Positions 1 through 6,653 of a stretch of 64,000 bases of DNA are shown in pieces; position 1 is the first letter of the stretch; the number at the start of each line of letters is the position of its first letter. The notes beneath the pieces are model-generated. The model was not told where the DNA came from. It ran no database searches and saw nothing but the letters and a program-made list of their open reading frames with translations. The stretch is from Polaribacter sargassicola (GTDB lineage: Bacteria > Bacteroidota > Bacteroidia > Flavobacteriales > Flavobacteriaceae): positions 1 through 64,000 of the forward strand of contig NZ_JAHDAU010000011.1 in NCBI RefSeq assembly GCF_021991835.1. The letters run 5' to 3'. Made by a program: the position numbers and the translations under genes.

Positions 1-180
1 GTCTTTTTTTCTTTTAAAAGGGTCTGAATAATGACTCTTTCTTTAAGGGTTAATCGTCTATGTTTTTTTACTTCCATTTTACAAATCTATAATTTTAGAT
101 TTGTTGCGTTAAGTTATTGAATAGACCTTTTCTTTCCGAATTGTTGATTTTCGAAGACGAAATGTTTTTTAAATTAACCC
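1..180. other. Left-edge sequence without a recognisable gene
   Basis: A+T-rich sequence with short open frames only. None has recognisable protein character, and no RNA gene or promoter could be assigned. It sits outside palindromic element A and may belong to a neighbouring cassette beyond the window. Confidence 0.4.
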
Positions 181-376
181 TAACGTTTCGTATAAGAAAC
201 GTAGGGCAATTGATAAGCACTATCGTGTCAGTTTATTACTTAGCTAAATATAAATATTTTGCTTTTATCTTTTCTACTATAAATGCCAAATTTTATATTT
301 AGCGGACTTTATAGGTATAAAAAGGCGTTTGGATTAACACCAAACGCACTATGTTTTTTATACATTGTTGGCTGTA
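181..376. repeat. Long imperfect palindromic element A (attC-like)
   Basis: The outer arms are imperfect inverted repeats: GTATAAGAAACGTAG at 190-204 pairs with CTATGTTTTTTATAC at 349-363 (13 of 15 positions). An inner perfect 8-bp hairpin, GCGTTTGG/CCAAACGC, lies at 325-332 and 340-347. The element ends immediately at the stop codon of the adjacent minus-strand gene. Related arms occur at 5132-5290. It resembles large folded recombination sites or palindromic repeats in overall shape, but I do not see the canonical integron core sites. It may also act as a transcription terminator. Confidence 0.6.
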
Positions 377-377
377 G

Positions 378-1067
378 TTATTTCCCTACTGGGTCACCAA
401 AACACATTAATTCCCATACGGCTTTATTACTGCTATATTTTTCTATTAATTCATCTGATTTATAAACTTTTATTTCAACTTTTCCTGTAAACCTGAAATA
501 TGCAGGGTCATTGTCTGCAACTGTTTTGCCATCTTTAGAGATATTAAAAACAATAATATTGTCATTGTTAAATTCTTTCTCAGATATCATTTCAGAAGCA
601 ATTATAGTATAAGGACCTACTTCAGCTCTTGCCCAATACCAATGATTAAATATTTCCAACATAGAAATATAACCCCAGTTGTGGTCATGGTATACAGAAC
701 CAGCAGTTTTTGTTTCTGAACCTTTATAATTGTACTCTAGTTCAATTTCACCTTGCGGTACAGGTACCACCCAGTTGAATTCTTTACTTTCATCTTCACC
801 AAATACCATATGTCCTGTTTTTGGTCTCCAACTTTGCGTGGTTCTTTTTATTTCCACAGTTAAGTTTATTTCTTTATCTTCAATATGTATTTTATATTCT
901 TTTAGGTTTCCAACTACATAACTTTTACCCATTTTAACATTACAAGAATCTTTTGAAGCCATAAATTCTTCTGCCTTGTAATGTAGTTCTTTTTTTGTGT
1001 TGCGAGCATCAGCTCTATCAATCTCAACTGACACATAGGGTTCTAAAGTTTTATTTACTTTGGTCAT
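378..1067 (-). CDS. CrtC/AttH-like lipocalin-fold protein, N-terminally short
   Basis: The 229-residue protein carries YHDHNWG at about residues 126-132, followed by an aromatic W-R/A-R-A-E-V segment. These are hallmarks of the hydroxyneurosporene synthase (CrtC)/AttH family, which folds as two lipocalin barrels and acts on hydrophobic molecules such as isoprenoids. It is clearly related to the 352-residue product at 2626-3684, where the same motif is at residues 194-200. Here about 70 N-terminal residues, including the EWWY segment, are absent, and no in-frame upstream extension fits because the SDR gene ends 26 bp away. It is the last gene of the operon DUF4334-SDR-CrtC-like. The substrate is unknown. 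It could be a partner subunit or a decayed paralogue. Confidence 0.65.
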   Translation of the reverse strand: MTKVNKTLEPYVSVEIDRADARNTKKELHYKAEEFMASKDSCNVKMGKSYVVGNLKEYKIHIEDKEINLTVEIKRTTQSWRPKTGHMVFGEDESKEFNWVVPVPQGEIELEYNYKGSETKTAGSVYHDHNWGYISMLEIFNHWYWARAEVGPYTIIASEMISEKEFNNDNIIVFNISKDGKTVADNDPAYFRFTGKVEIKVYKSDELIEKYSSNKAVWELMCFGDPVGK

Positions 1068-1093
1068 AAATTTGGTGTAAAAAACAATAGTAC

Positions 1094-1837
1094 TTACATA
1101 AATCTACTTAAAAATGAGGTTACTTTTGCTGAACCAGGGTAACACACTTTCTTACCTCTTCTAATACTTTTTTCAACTGCTTTTACAACATCTTCAGGAG
1201 AAGAGGTCATATATTTCTTAAAAAAGGAGGTGTTAAAAATATCAGGCTGATCTGTATCTTCAGCTTGTTTTAAAAGCGGAGTGTCTACAGCTGGTGGACA
1301 AACAAGTAATATCCTTACTTTAGATTTTTTGTTTTCTTCAATTAATACTTTGGTGTAAAAATTATTAGCAGATTTTGTAGCTCCATAGGCTCCAAATTTG
1401 GAAGTAACAATCATTCCCGCAGTAGACCCATAAATAATTACATCACCACTATTTCTTTTTAACATATCAGGTATTACAGTCTGGCAAATGTTTACCATAC
1501 CATGGTAATTAATAAGCATTAATTTATTGATATGTTCTGCTGTTAAGTCTTTTAACAATCCGGCAGGCATAATTGCGGCACAATTAAACAAGCGATCTAT
1601 AGGTCCTAAATCGGCAATCACTTTACTAATTGTTTCTCTTACTAATTCTATATTAGTTACATCACAATAATACGGGTGTATATTTTCTGACCTAGATGAA
1701 GTTTCTTCTAATCCTTTTTTATTAATATCTAAAATGGCAACTTTTGCCCCATGTTCTGTAGCTAATTTTGTAGCATGTAATTGTCCTATACCACTAGCTC
1801 CTCCTGAGATAAGTACTACTTTTTCTTTAAATTCCAT
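1094..1837 (-). CDS. Short-chain dehydrogenase/reductase (SDR)
   Basis: A classical SDR of 247 residues and normal length. A Rossmann nucleotide-binding motif SGGASGIG lies near residues 11-18, NCAA stands in the NAG-like position, GSTAG supplies the catalytic serine region, and YGATK is the YxxxK active site. The aspartate in AILDINKKG, after the second strand, suggests NAD(H) preference. It would oxidise an alcohol or reduce a ketone on an unidentified substrate. It sits 10 bp downstream of the DUF4334 gene and 26 bp upstream of a CrtC-like gene in one operon under the palindrome at 2510-2523, so a role in modifying a lipophilic metabolite together with these proteins is inferred. Confidence 0.85.
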   Translation of the reverse strand: MEFKEKVVLISGGASGIGQLHATKLATEHGAKVAILDINKKGLEETSSRSENIHPYYCDVTNIELVRETISKVIADLGPIDRLFNCAAIMPAGLLKDLTAEHINKLMLINYHGMVNICQTVIPDMLKRNSGDVIIYGSTAGMIVTSKFGAYGATKSANNFYTKVLIEENKKSKVRILLVCPPAVDTPLLKQAEDTDQPDIFNTSFFKKYMTSSPEDVVKAVEKSIRRGKKVCYPGSAKVTSFLSRFM

Positions 1838-1847
1838 AGGTAATAGT

Positions 1848-2429
1848 TTAAAAATTTATGTTGAAGTTTGTTTCATCGTCTCGCTTAAGTACAAATGCAT
1901 AAGGGAAATTTTTAGAATCTCCTTTTTTATCCATCAAACCTAAAACCGTATTTTCATCAATTTTTACAAAATGATCATTTATTGGTTTTGCATCATAGGC
2001 CATAGTAGCCGTTGCTCTTCCTCTATATTCAATCATTCTAAGTCTTGCACTAGTCTTTTTAGTTTGGACAAAAGGTTTTGATAATGTCATTAAAACTCCC
2101 AATACTTTATTTTTTGGAACTTTAAGATCCATTGGAAGATATTTAGGATTTACTGAATATAATTGTGTTTTGTTTTTAGCAAAGAAAACTAACGGATGTA
2201 CCTCTTCAGGTGAAATGAATATTTTACCATACCAACCAGAAGGTACTAGCATACCATCTAAAGCATGACCTGTTTTTATTTCTTCTCCTTTCCATCGACC
2301 TGTCATAAAATCTAAACTTACAGGCTCTAATTGGTCATAAACTCTAAGGACATCTGCAACATCACCTTTTTTATTAGTAAGCAACTCGTTTAAAAGCTCT
2401 TTGTTTACTTTTTTGTTATCTAAATTCAT
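1848..2429 (-). CDS. GXWXG/DUF4334 domain protein
   Basis: 193 residues. The N-terminal half contains FMTGRWKGEEIKTGH, the GXWXG-type motif, followed by a GWYGK segment. The C-terminal half has the DUF4334 signature: YRGRATATMAYD, PINDHF and VLGLMDKKG. The molecular role of this family is not established, and such small beta-rich proteins are often thought to bind hydrophobic ligands. It is the first gene of a three-gene operon with an SDR and a CrtC-like protein. Its start is 80 bp downstream of the palindromic operator and 49 bp from a good -7 box, so it probably has a short untranslated leader. Confidence 0.75.
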   Translation of the reverse strand: MNLDNKKVNKELLNELLTNKKGDVADVLRVYDQLEPVSLDFMTGRWKGEEIKTGHALDGMLVPSGWYGKIFISPEEVHPLVFFAKNKTQLYSVNPKYLPMDLKVPKNKVLGVLMTLSKPFVQTKKTSARLRMIEYRGRATATMAYDAKPINDHFVKIDENTVLGLMDKKGDSKNFPYAFVLKRDDETNFNINF

Positions 2430-2478
2430 AATACACTATTTTAATTGTTAATATCTTAATGAGTAAGTATATATAATT

Positions 2479-2486
2479 CAAACATA
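2479..2486 (-). promoter_or_regulatory. Promoter -7 box of the DUF4334-SDR operon
   Basis: On the minus strand this reads TATGTTTG, matching the Bacteroidetes -7 consensus TAnnTTTG. It lies 24 bp downstream of the inner edge of the GCACCATATGGTGC palindrome. No clear -33 TTTG is visible, as expected for a promoter that depends on an activator bound near -41.5. Confidence 0.6.
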
Positions 2487-2509
2487 TAGTTCTTTTAGGT
2501 TTTTGTAGC

Positions 2510-2523
2510 GCACCATATGGTGC
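2510..2523. promoter_or_regulatory. Palindromic operator, copy 1
   Basis: A perfect 14-bp palindrome, GCACCATATGGTGC, with conserved flanks also shared with copy 2 (a T-run on the outer side and GCT on the gene-proximal side). The edge-to-start distance is 80 bp, exactly as at copy 2. Crp/Fnr-family sites are palindromes of this size, and the neighbouring Crp/Fnr-like gene is the obvious candidate binder. Confidence 0.75.
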
Positions 2524-2625
2524 AAAAATCAATCTATATTTAATAACGCTTTATTAAAACACAAATAGCGGTTAGAAAAAATATCTAAACCGCTATATGC
2601 GTATTCTATTTATAATTGATTTTTG

Positions 2626-3684
2626 TTACTTTTTTTCACCAAAAAAATCCATGACTTCTAAGGTTGAAGGAGCTGTAGCTTTAATAACTTCACCATTAAT
2701 ATTAAGATCTAAAATGGTTTTTGAAACAAAGCGTGTATACCAAGTTCTCCAGTTTTTATTTTCACCAAAAGGGAATGACGCTACCGCTTTTTGACCTTGG
2801 AATCGGATGTAGTTAGAACCTTCCTCACCTTCTACAATATAAATACAGTCACTACTTGTTTTTTTGCCAGTATCAGGTTGTGGTATTTTTATACCTTCTA
2901 AACAAATAACATCATCCTCAATGGCATTGATTAAAATATTATCTCCTTTTGCCAAATAAGCAAATTTAGTTTCTTTACCACCACATTGCTCATTAAAACG
3001 TACAGATGAAGTAACAACCGTAATGCCATCAACTTCAGCACGGCTCCATAACCAATCGCCCAGGATATCGCTCATAGGGCAATTACCCCAGTTGTGGTCG
3101 TGATAGCCACTTCCTTGCACCGTTTCTTGTTGACCATTAATTGTCATAGTACCTGTAATGCTAGCGCTTGGGGCAGTACATAGCCAAGCAAAGTATTTAC
3201 CATCGGCATCCCAATGTGCACTACCAGGCTTAAAGGTAGGTACTTGTTTCTCAAACTCTAAATGAAGACCATAATTACCTTCAATTTGGCTAGCATCAAT
3301 GAATACCTCAAATTTATTTAAACCATCTAAAGAGTGGATGTAGTGTCCGTTAAAATTTACATCACAATACTCTTTTTTAGCTGTGATGTTGTCAAAATTA
3401 ACTGGAAGTATAAGATCTAGAACTACCCCTTCTTCATTTGCTAAGTTAAATGTTATAAAGCATTCAGGTTCTCCCTTGGCATTAAATTCAAAATGAAAGG
3501 CTGCCACAAAGAAATAGCCGTTTGCTAAATGACCATCGGTGTACCACCACTCATACTCTCCTGCTTGAAAGTTATCTGGGTTTAAGCGTTGCCCATCTTC
3601 CCAATCGTATGTCTTGTTTTTCGTAAGACCATATTTACCATAATCTTCATCTGCTTTTTTTAATTCTCCTTTTATATTATTCAT
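2626..3684 (-). CDS. CrtC/AttH-like lipocalin-fold (hydroxyneurosporene synthase-like) protein
   Basis: Full-length family member of 352 residues. EWWY lies at residues 45-48 in the first lipocalin barrel, and YHDHNWG at 194-200 with WLWSRAEVDG just after begins the second. The family includes carotenoid 1,2-hydratase and the phytochemical or terpenoid-active AttH-like enzymes, and the conserved His/Asp cluster is the presumed acid-base centre. There is no signal peptide, so it is probably cytosolic. It is transcribed alone from its own promoter with an operator copy at 3765-3778, and is presumably co-regulated with the SDR operon downstream. No carotenoid genes are visible nearby, so carotenoid hydration is only one possibility. 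Confidence 0.75.
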   Translation of the reverse strand: MNNIKGELKKADEDYGKYGLTKNKTYDWEDGQRLNPDNFQAGEYEWWYTDGHLANGYFFVAAFHFEFNAKGEPECFITFNLANEEGVVLDLILPVNFDNITAKKEYCDVNFNGHYIHSLDGLNKFEVFIDASQIEGNYGLHLEFEKQVPTFKPGSAHWDADGKYFAWLCTAPSASITGTMTINGQQETVQGSGYHDHNWGNCPMSDILGDWLWSRAEVDGITVVTSSVRFNEQCGGKETKFAYLAKGDNILINAIEDDVICLEGIKIPQPDTGKKTSSDCIYIVEGEEGSNYIRFQGQKAVASFPFGENKNWRTWYTRFVSKTILDLNINGEVIKATAPSTLEVMDFFGEKK

Positions 3685-3733
3685 AATATACTATTTAAAT
3701 TATTTATATTTTTTTGATTAAATAACTCTAATA

Positions 3734-3741
3734 CAAAAGTA
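3734..3741 (-). promoter_or_regulatory. Promoter -7 box of the CrtC-like gene
   Basis: TACTTTTG on the minus strand matches TAnnTTTG. It is 24 bp from the inner edge of the palindrome at 3765-3778, the same distance as in the other regulated promoter. No -33 element is apparent. Confidence 0.6.
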
Positions 3742-3764
3742 TATTAGGATTAAACTTAGGAAGC

Positions 3765-3778
3765 GCACCATATGGTGC
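3765..3778. promoter_or_regulatory. Palindromic operator, copy 2
   Basis: The same perfect palindrome, GCACCATATGGTGC, as at 2510-2523. It lies in the gap between the regulator gene (ends 3787) and the CrtC-like gene (starts 3684). Its centre is about 30 bp upstream of the -7 box, roughly position -41.5, the classical class II activator location for Crp-family proteins. Confidence 0.75.
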
Positions 3779-3786
3779 AAAAATAA

Positions 3787-4365
3787 TTATTGTTTTGAGA
3801 AAACACGTCTGAACGTGTTTCTATGGATCCCTAAATAAGAGGCAATATTTACGTATGGAAATAGTTCAAAAACTTTAGGCTTTTGGTTTTGCAGTAATTT
3901 TATTTTTTCTTCGGCAGATTTAAGTTGTAGCATTTGGTTTTTATGAACAGCATTTATAAATTCTTGTTGTGTTAGTAAAAATTCAAATTGAAGAAAACGA
4001 GGATATTCTTTGTATAATTTTTTAACCTCCTCTAAGTTAAAATAAGATACCATGGCATCTTCTTGAAATTTGATGTTCAAAATAGAATTCTCTTGTTGAA
4101 AATAACTTTCATAATTAAAAAGAATCTCTTGACCATTAGGATAAAGAAAATCTTGAATTACTTCTTCTCCTTGGTCATTTATAATATATGAATAAGCAGT
4201 TCCTGTTACTAATAATCCCATTTTTTCGCAAGTAGTATGCTCTTCTAAGAATAATTCATTACGTTTAAAATGTTGAACTGTTATGTATTCTCCTAATACT
4301 GAAAGTTCTTCTTCAGTAAGATTAAAATGGCTGTATTGCTGTTGTATATATTTTAAAATATCCAT
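3787..4365 (-). CDS. Crp/Fnr-family transcriptional regulator
   Basis: 192 residues with the Crp layout. An N-terminal cyclic-nucleotide-binding-type beta barrel (about residues 15-120, with FKRNELFLEEH and the GEEVIQDFLYPNGQE turn) leads to a long helix and a C-terminal helix-turn-helix (NIASYLGIHRNTFRRVFSK). The phosphate-binding RxS-type cassette of true cAMP receptors is not evident, so the ligand is unknown. No Cys cluster for an Fe-S centre is seen. Gene order and the two identical palindromes next door suggest it activates the CrtC-like gene and the DUF4334-SDR operon, forming a local regulon of four genes. Confidence 0.85.
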   Translation of the reverse strand: MDILKYIQQQYSHFNLTEEELSVLGEYITVQHFKRNELFLEEHTTCEKMGLLVTGTAYSYIINDQGEEVIQDFLYPNGQEILFNYESYFQQENSILNIKFQEDAMVSYFNLEEVKKLYKEYPRFLQFEFLLTQQEFINAVHKNQMLQLKSAEEKIKLLQNQKPKVFELFPYVNIASYLGIHRNTFRRVFSKQ

Positions 4366-4390
4366 TAACTATTCTGCTATTTTTAAATTA

Positions 4391-4527
4391 CTGCAAACGT
4401 GTTTTTATATGGTTTGTTACGTGAATTAAGCACTAAATTTAGTAAATAAAAACCAGATAGAAAATCCGGGAGGGTTTTCGTAAGTAGGCTAAGAACAAGC
4501 AATAAACTATATCGGTGTTGTGCCACG
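4391..4527. repeat. Long imperfect palindromic element B (attC-like)
   Basis: Outer arms near 4395-4422 and 4498-4527 are imperfect inverted repeats, with TATgGTTTgTT on the left against the complement TATaGTTTaTT of the right arm. The right arm contains GTTGTGCCACG. The spacing, the internal TAAGCACTA block and the placement between unrelated genes match elements A and C. The arms are more diverged than in A and C. Confidence 0.45.
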
Positions 4528-4543
4528 TTTTTTATTTACTGAC

Positions 4544-5095
4544 TCAAGAAAAATCAGATTTGTTATTCGGATTGATAAGAAATTCGAAATGTAATTCGTC
4601 TTGATTGTCTCCTCGTGTATTATCTTTAATATCTAATATTCTAATAACTGCAAAATTCTCATATGTGTTTTTAAGTATTGCTATTCCGTGTTTTTGGACA
4701 GTCCGACATCGTGAAGAGAAATCAAATTCAGTAGCATCTTTTATCTCATTCATTTGATTTTTCGTATCTGCAATTGCTATTCCCGAAATGATCGCTGGGT
4801 CATTGTATAAATAAATTGATTGATTACTTGCTTTTGACCATTTTGTCTCAAAAGTCAATTCGTTTTTTCCGATTTCATAAATTCCGTTATTATTGCTGTA
4901 ATTAAATTTCACTGTTCCTTTTAATCGATTTTTTTTATACTTCGAGTTAAAAGTCAAAGAGCTAAAAAAACCTCCTAGACTTAAAATAAATCCAATTGCT
5001 GGCTCAAATGAAGGTTCAAATAAAAGCCAAATTAAAAATCCGATTATTCCGATTATAGAAGTTATTATAGCTATTTTTTTTTGATTTTTTGTCAT
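4544..5095 (-). CDS. Membrane protein with two N-terminal helices and a soluble tail
   Basis: 183 residues. Two hydrophobic helices at about residues 8-26 and 32-49 form an N-terminal hairpin. A positively charged SKYKKNRLK linker and about 125 soluble residues rich in predicted strands follow, including TFETKWSKASNQSIYLYNDP, SGIAIAD, FDFSSRCRT and FAVIRILDIKDNTRGD. I do not recognise the family. The layout of two TM segments plus a small beta domain is that of the CBASS effector Cap15, but sequence equivalence cannot be shown by eye. The gene stands alone between palindromic elements B and C, directly downstream of the CBASS operon and on the same strand. Confidence 0.6.
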   Translation of the reverse strand: MTKNQKKIAIITSIIGIIGFLIWLLFEPSFEPAIGFILSLGGFFSSLTFNSKYKKNRLKGTVKFNYSNNNGIYEIGKNELTFETKWSKASNQSIYLYNDPAIISGIAIADTKNQMNEIKDATEFDFSSRCRTVQKHGIAILKNTYENFAVIRILDIKDNTRGDNQDELHFEFLINPNNKSDFS

Positions 5096-5131
5096 TAAGT
5101 TTTCTTGGATTATCGGTTTTTTCTTAAATGT

Positions 5132-5290
5132 GGTACAACGGTTAGTATATGAAACGTAGCGTATAGATATGCACTAATTTTCAGGTTATAACTTAGCCAA
5201 ATTTGTAAATTTGGTGGTGCTTGCAAATAGGGTAGAACCTTCATTTTGGCACTAACTAGCTATGTTTTATATACATTGTTCTCTGCTGGC
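5132..5290. repeat. Long imperfect palindromic element C (attC-like)
   Basis: The outer arms GTATATGAAACGTAGC (5145-5160) and GCTATGTTTTATATAC (5259-5274) are inverted repeats with two mismatches. A perfect inner palindrome, CCAAATTTGTAAATTTGG, lies at 5197-5214. The sequence just outside the right arm (GTTCTCTGC) reappears inverted as GCAGAGAAC at 9429-9437, on the far side of the CBASS operon. Element A has the same arm sequence and orientation. Confidence 0.65.
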
Positions 5291-5317
5291 ATTTCTTTGA
5301 GCAGACTTTTTGAGATA

Positions 5318-6193
5318 TTAAATATCTTCATCAATTTGTTCATTTATACTTTCTAAATATTTATTTAAGTTTATTGCAGGAACTGTTCCGATTGATTGTT
5401 GTAAATGTCTTGTTAATTGCATGAAAAATGTTACAAAAGAATTTTCTGAAGAACTAAAACGTGAGTCTAAATATTGTCTGTTTTCATAATATTCAAGATA
5501 AGGTTGCATCCCTGCTTCTGTTATCTCTCCAGTAACATCTTGTTCCCTTCCAAACTTTTTAATGATTCTCTTTGGACTGCTATAGTCAATATAAAAACTA
5601 CCATAATCAGCAATACAACCAATATCAATACTTTTCAAGTTTGTCTGTTCTTTGAAATGCTTAATCAAAGTATTATTATTACTTTTTTCTCCTGATTTTG
5701 TTGAAGTTAATATTCCTCCAAGTATTTTAGTGAGTGGTCTTGCTGAATTTTTAATCCCTCCATTGATAAAACTTGCTGCCTCTCTTTTAAGAACTCTTAC
5801 GCTTTCTATTTTTTCTCCTGCGTACGCAATATTGTGTTTTCCATCAGAAAAATCTGAAATATCAGGTTTCACTTCAAAAACAGCATAAACGCCCTCTGCT
5901 GGGATATAATGAAATCCATTTTGTGTAAAGATGAAAGGGGTAAACCAATTATCATAAATTACTATATCTATTTGATGGCTAATATTCCCTTCAAAATCTA
6001 TAACAATTGCTTTATCTACACTATACCTGCTTGGTAAATATTTTCTTAACCATTCAATCCAAGCATTTTCTAAAGCATCACCTTTTGAACCTGAGTGTGT
6101 AATATTATCTCTATTAGTACTAAGTTGTGCGGACATTTGGTGTTGCATACTTGCAAACAAACTCTTTAATTCTATCTTTTTACTTTCTGCCAT
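5318..6193 (-). CDS. DUF6602 PD-(D/E)XK-like protein, candidate CBASS effector
   Basis: 291 residues from the ATG at 6193; a TTG two codons upstream is also open. The first 115 residues match DUF6602: GDALENAW, LPSRYSV, the HQIDIVIYD strand, and VYAVFEVKPD. E42, D76 and E107-x-K109 fit the spacing of a PD-(D/E)XK nuclease core. The remaining 180 residues, ending in a helical MQLTRHLQ region, have no motif I can name and could bind the cyclic nucleotide. It is the fourth gene of the CBASS operon, its start overlaps the end of cap3, and no other effector is present in the operon. Effector status is therefore inferred from position and the nuclease-like core, not shown. Confidence 0.7.
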   Translation of the reverse strand: MAESKKIELKSLFASMQHQMSAQLSTNRDNITHSGSKGDALENAWIEWLRKYLPSRYSVDKAIVIDFEGNISHQIDIVIYDNWFTPFIFTQNGFHYIPAEGVYAVFEVKPDISDFSDGKHNIAYAGEKIESVRVLKREAASFINGGIKNSARPLTKILGGILTSTKSGEKSNNNTLIKHFKEQTNLKSIDIGCIADYGSFYIDYSSPKRIIKKFGREQDVTGEITEAGMQPYLEYYENRQYLDSRFSSSENSFVTFFMQLTRHLQQSIGTVPAINLNKYLESINEQIDEDI

Positions 6194-6653
6194 ATTCAAA
6201 TAGTGTATTGTTGTCGTATAAATAAAATGTGTAATTTTTTAACTTCTGATTATTGATGCTTACAATTAATAAAATTGGATTTTTAATTCTTATAGTTTCA
6301 CTTTCTGCTATACTTTGCATAGCATTTAAATCTGTTAAACTATACATAGAAGAAGCATCAGGATGCGAATGCCATTCTCCTACATAGTAGCGTTTTTCGT
6401 TGAGATTAAATAACTCTAACAACTTTTCTTTAATTCCCTCTGCACTTCGTTCAAATAATACTCTATGACTTTTATACTCATTTGGAGATAAAACATCTGT
6501 TAAAACTAATGTTTTTAAATCGTCAGAATAGTACCCAATTAAGAAACCTCCAAATTCATTAGGATAGTGTTTAAATGCTAGACTCTCAATTTTTAAGATT
6601 AAATCTTCTTCATATTCTAAAGATACATTTTTATGTGAGTTAATTATTTTCAA
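6180..6653 (-). CDS. cap3: Cap3-like JAB/MPN (JAMM) deconjugating protease
   Basis: 157 residues, the normal size for a stand-alone MPN domain. The JAMM zinc motif is intact: GEWHSHPDASSMYSLTD gives H-S-H-x7-S-x2-D, with the upstream glutamate in NEFGGFLIG. In type II CBASS, Cap3 removes conjugates made by Cap2 from the CD-NTase and counteracts priming. The only plausible start is TTG at 6653, overlapping the TGA stop of cap2 (TTGA); no in-frame ATG precedes the fold. This points to translational coupling and perhaps deliberately low expression. Confidence 0.85.
   Translation of the reverse strand: MKIINSHKNVSLEYEEDLILKIESLAFKHYPNEFGGFLIGYYSDDLKTLVLTDVLSPNEYKSHRVLFERSAEGIKEKLLELFNLNEKRYYVGEWHSHPDASSMYSLTDLNAMQSIAESETIRIKNPILLIVSINNQKLKNYTFYLYDNNTLFEYGRK

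Noticed and set aside
117..302. A 61-codon open frame on the plus strand at the left edge
   Set aside because: No recognisable motif, and it runs through the left arm of palindromic element A. Composition matches non-coding A+T-rich DNA.
2626..3684. Assignment as carotenoid hydratase crtC
   Set aside because: Motifs fit the wider CrtC/AttH family, but no other carotenoid genes are present, so the specific name was not given.
181..5290. True integron with attC sites
   Set aside because: The palindromes look similar in architecture, but RYYYAAC/GTTRRRY core sites are not conserved across them and no integron integrase gene is in the window. Kept as attC-like only.
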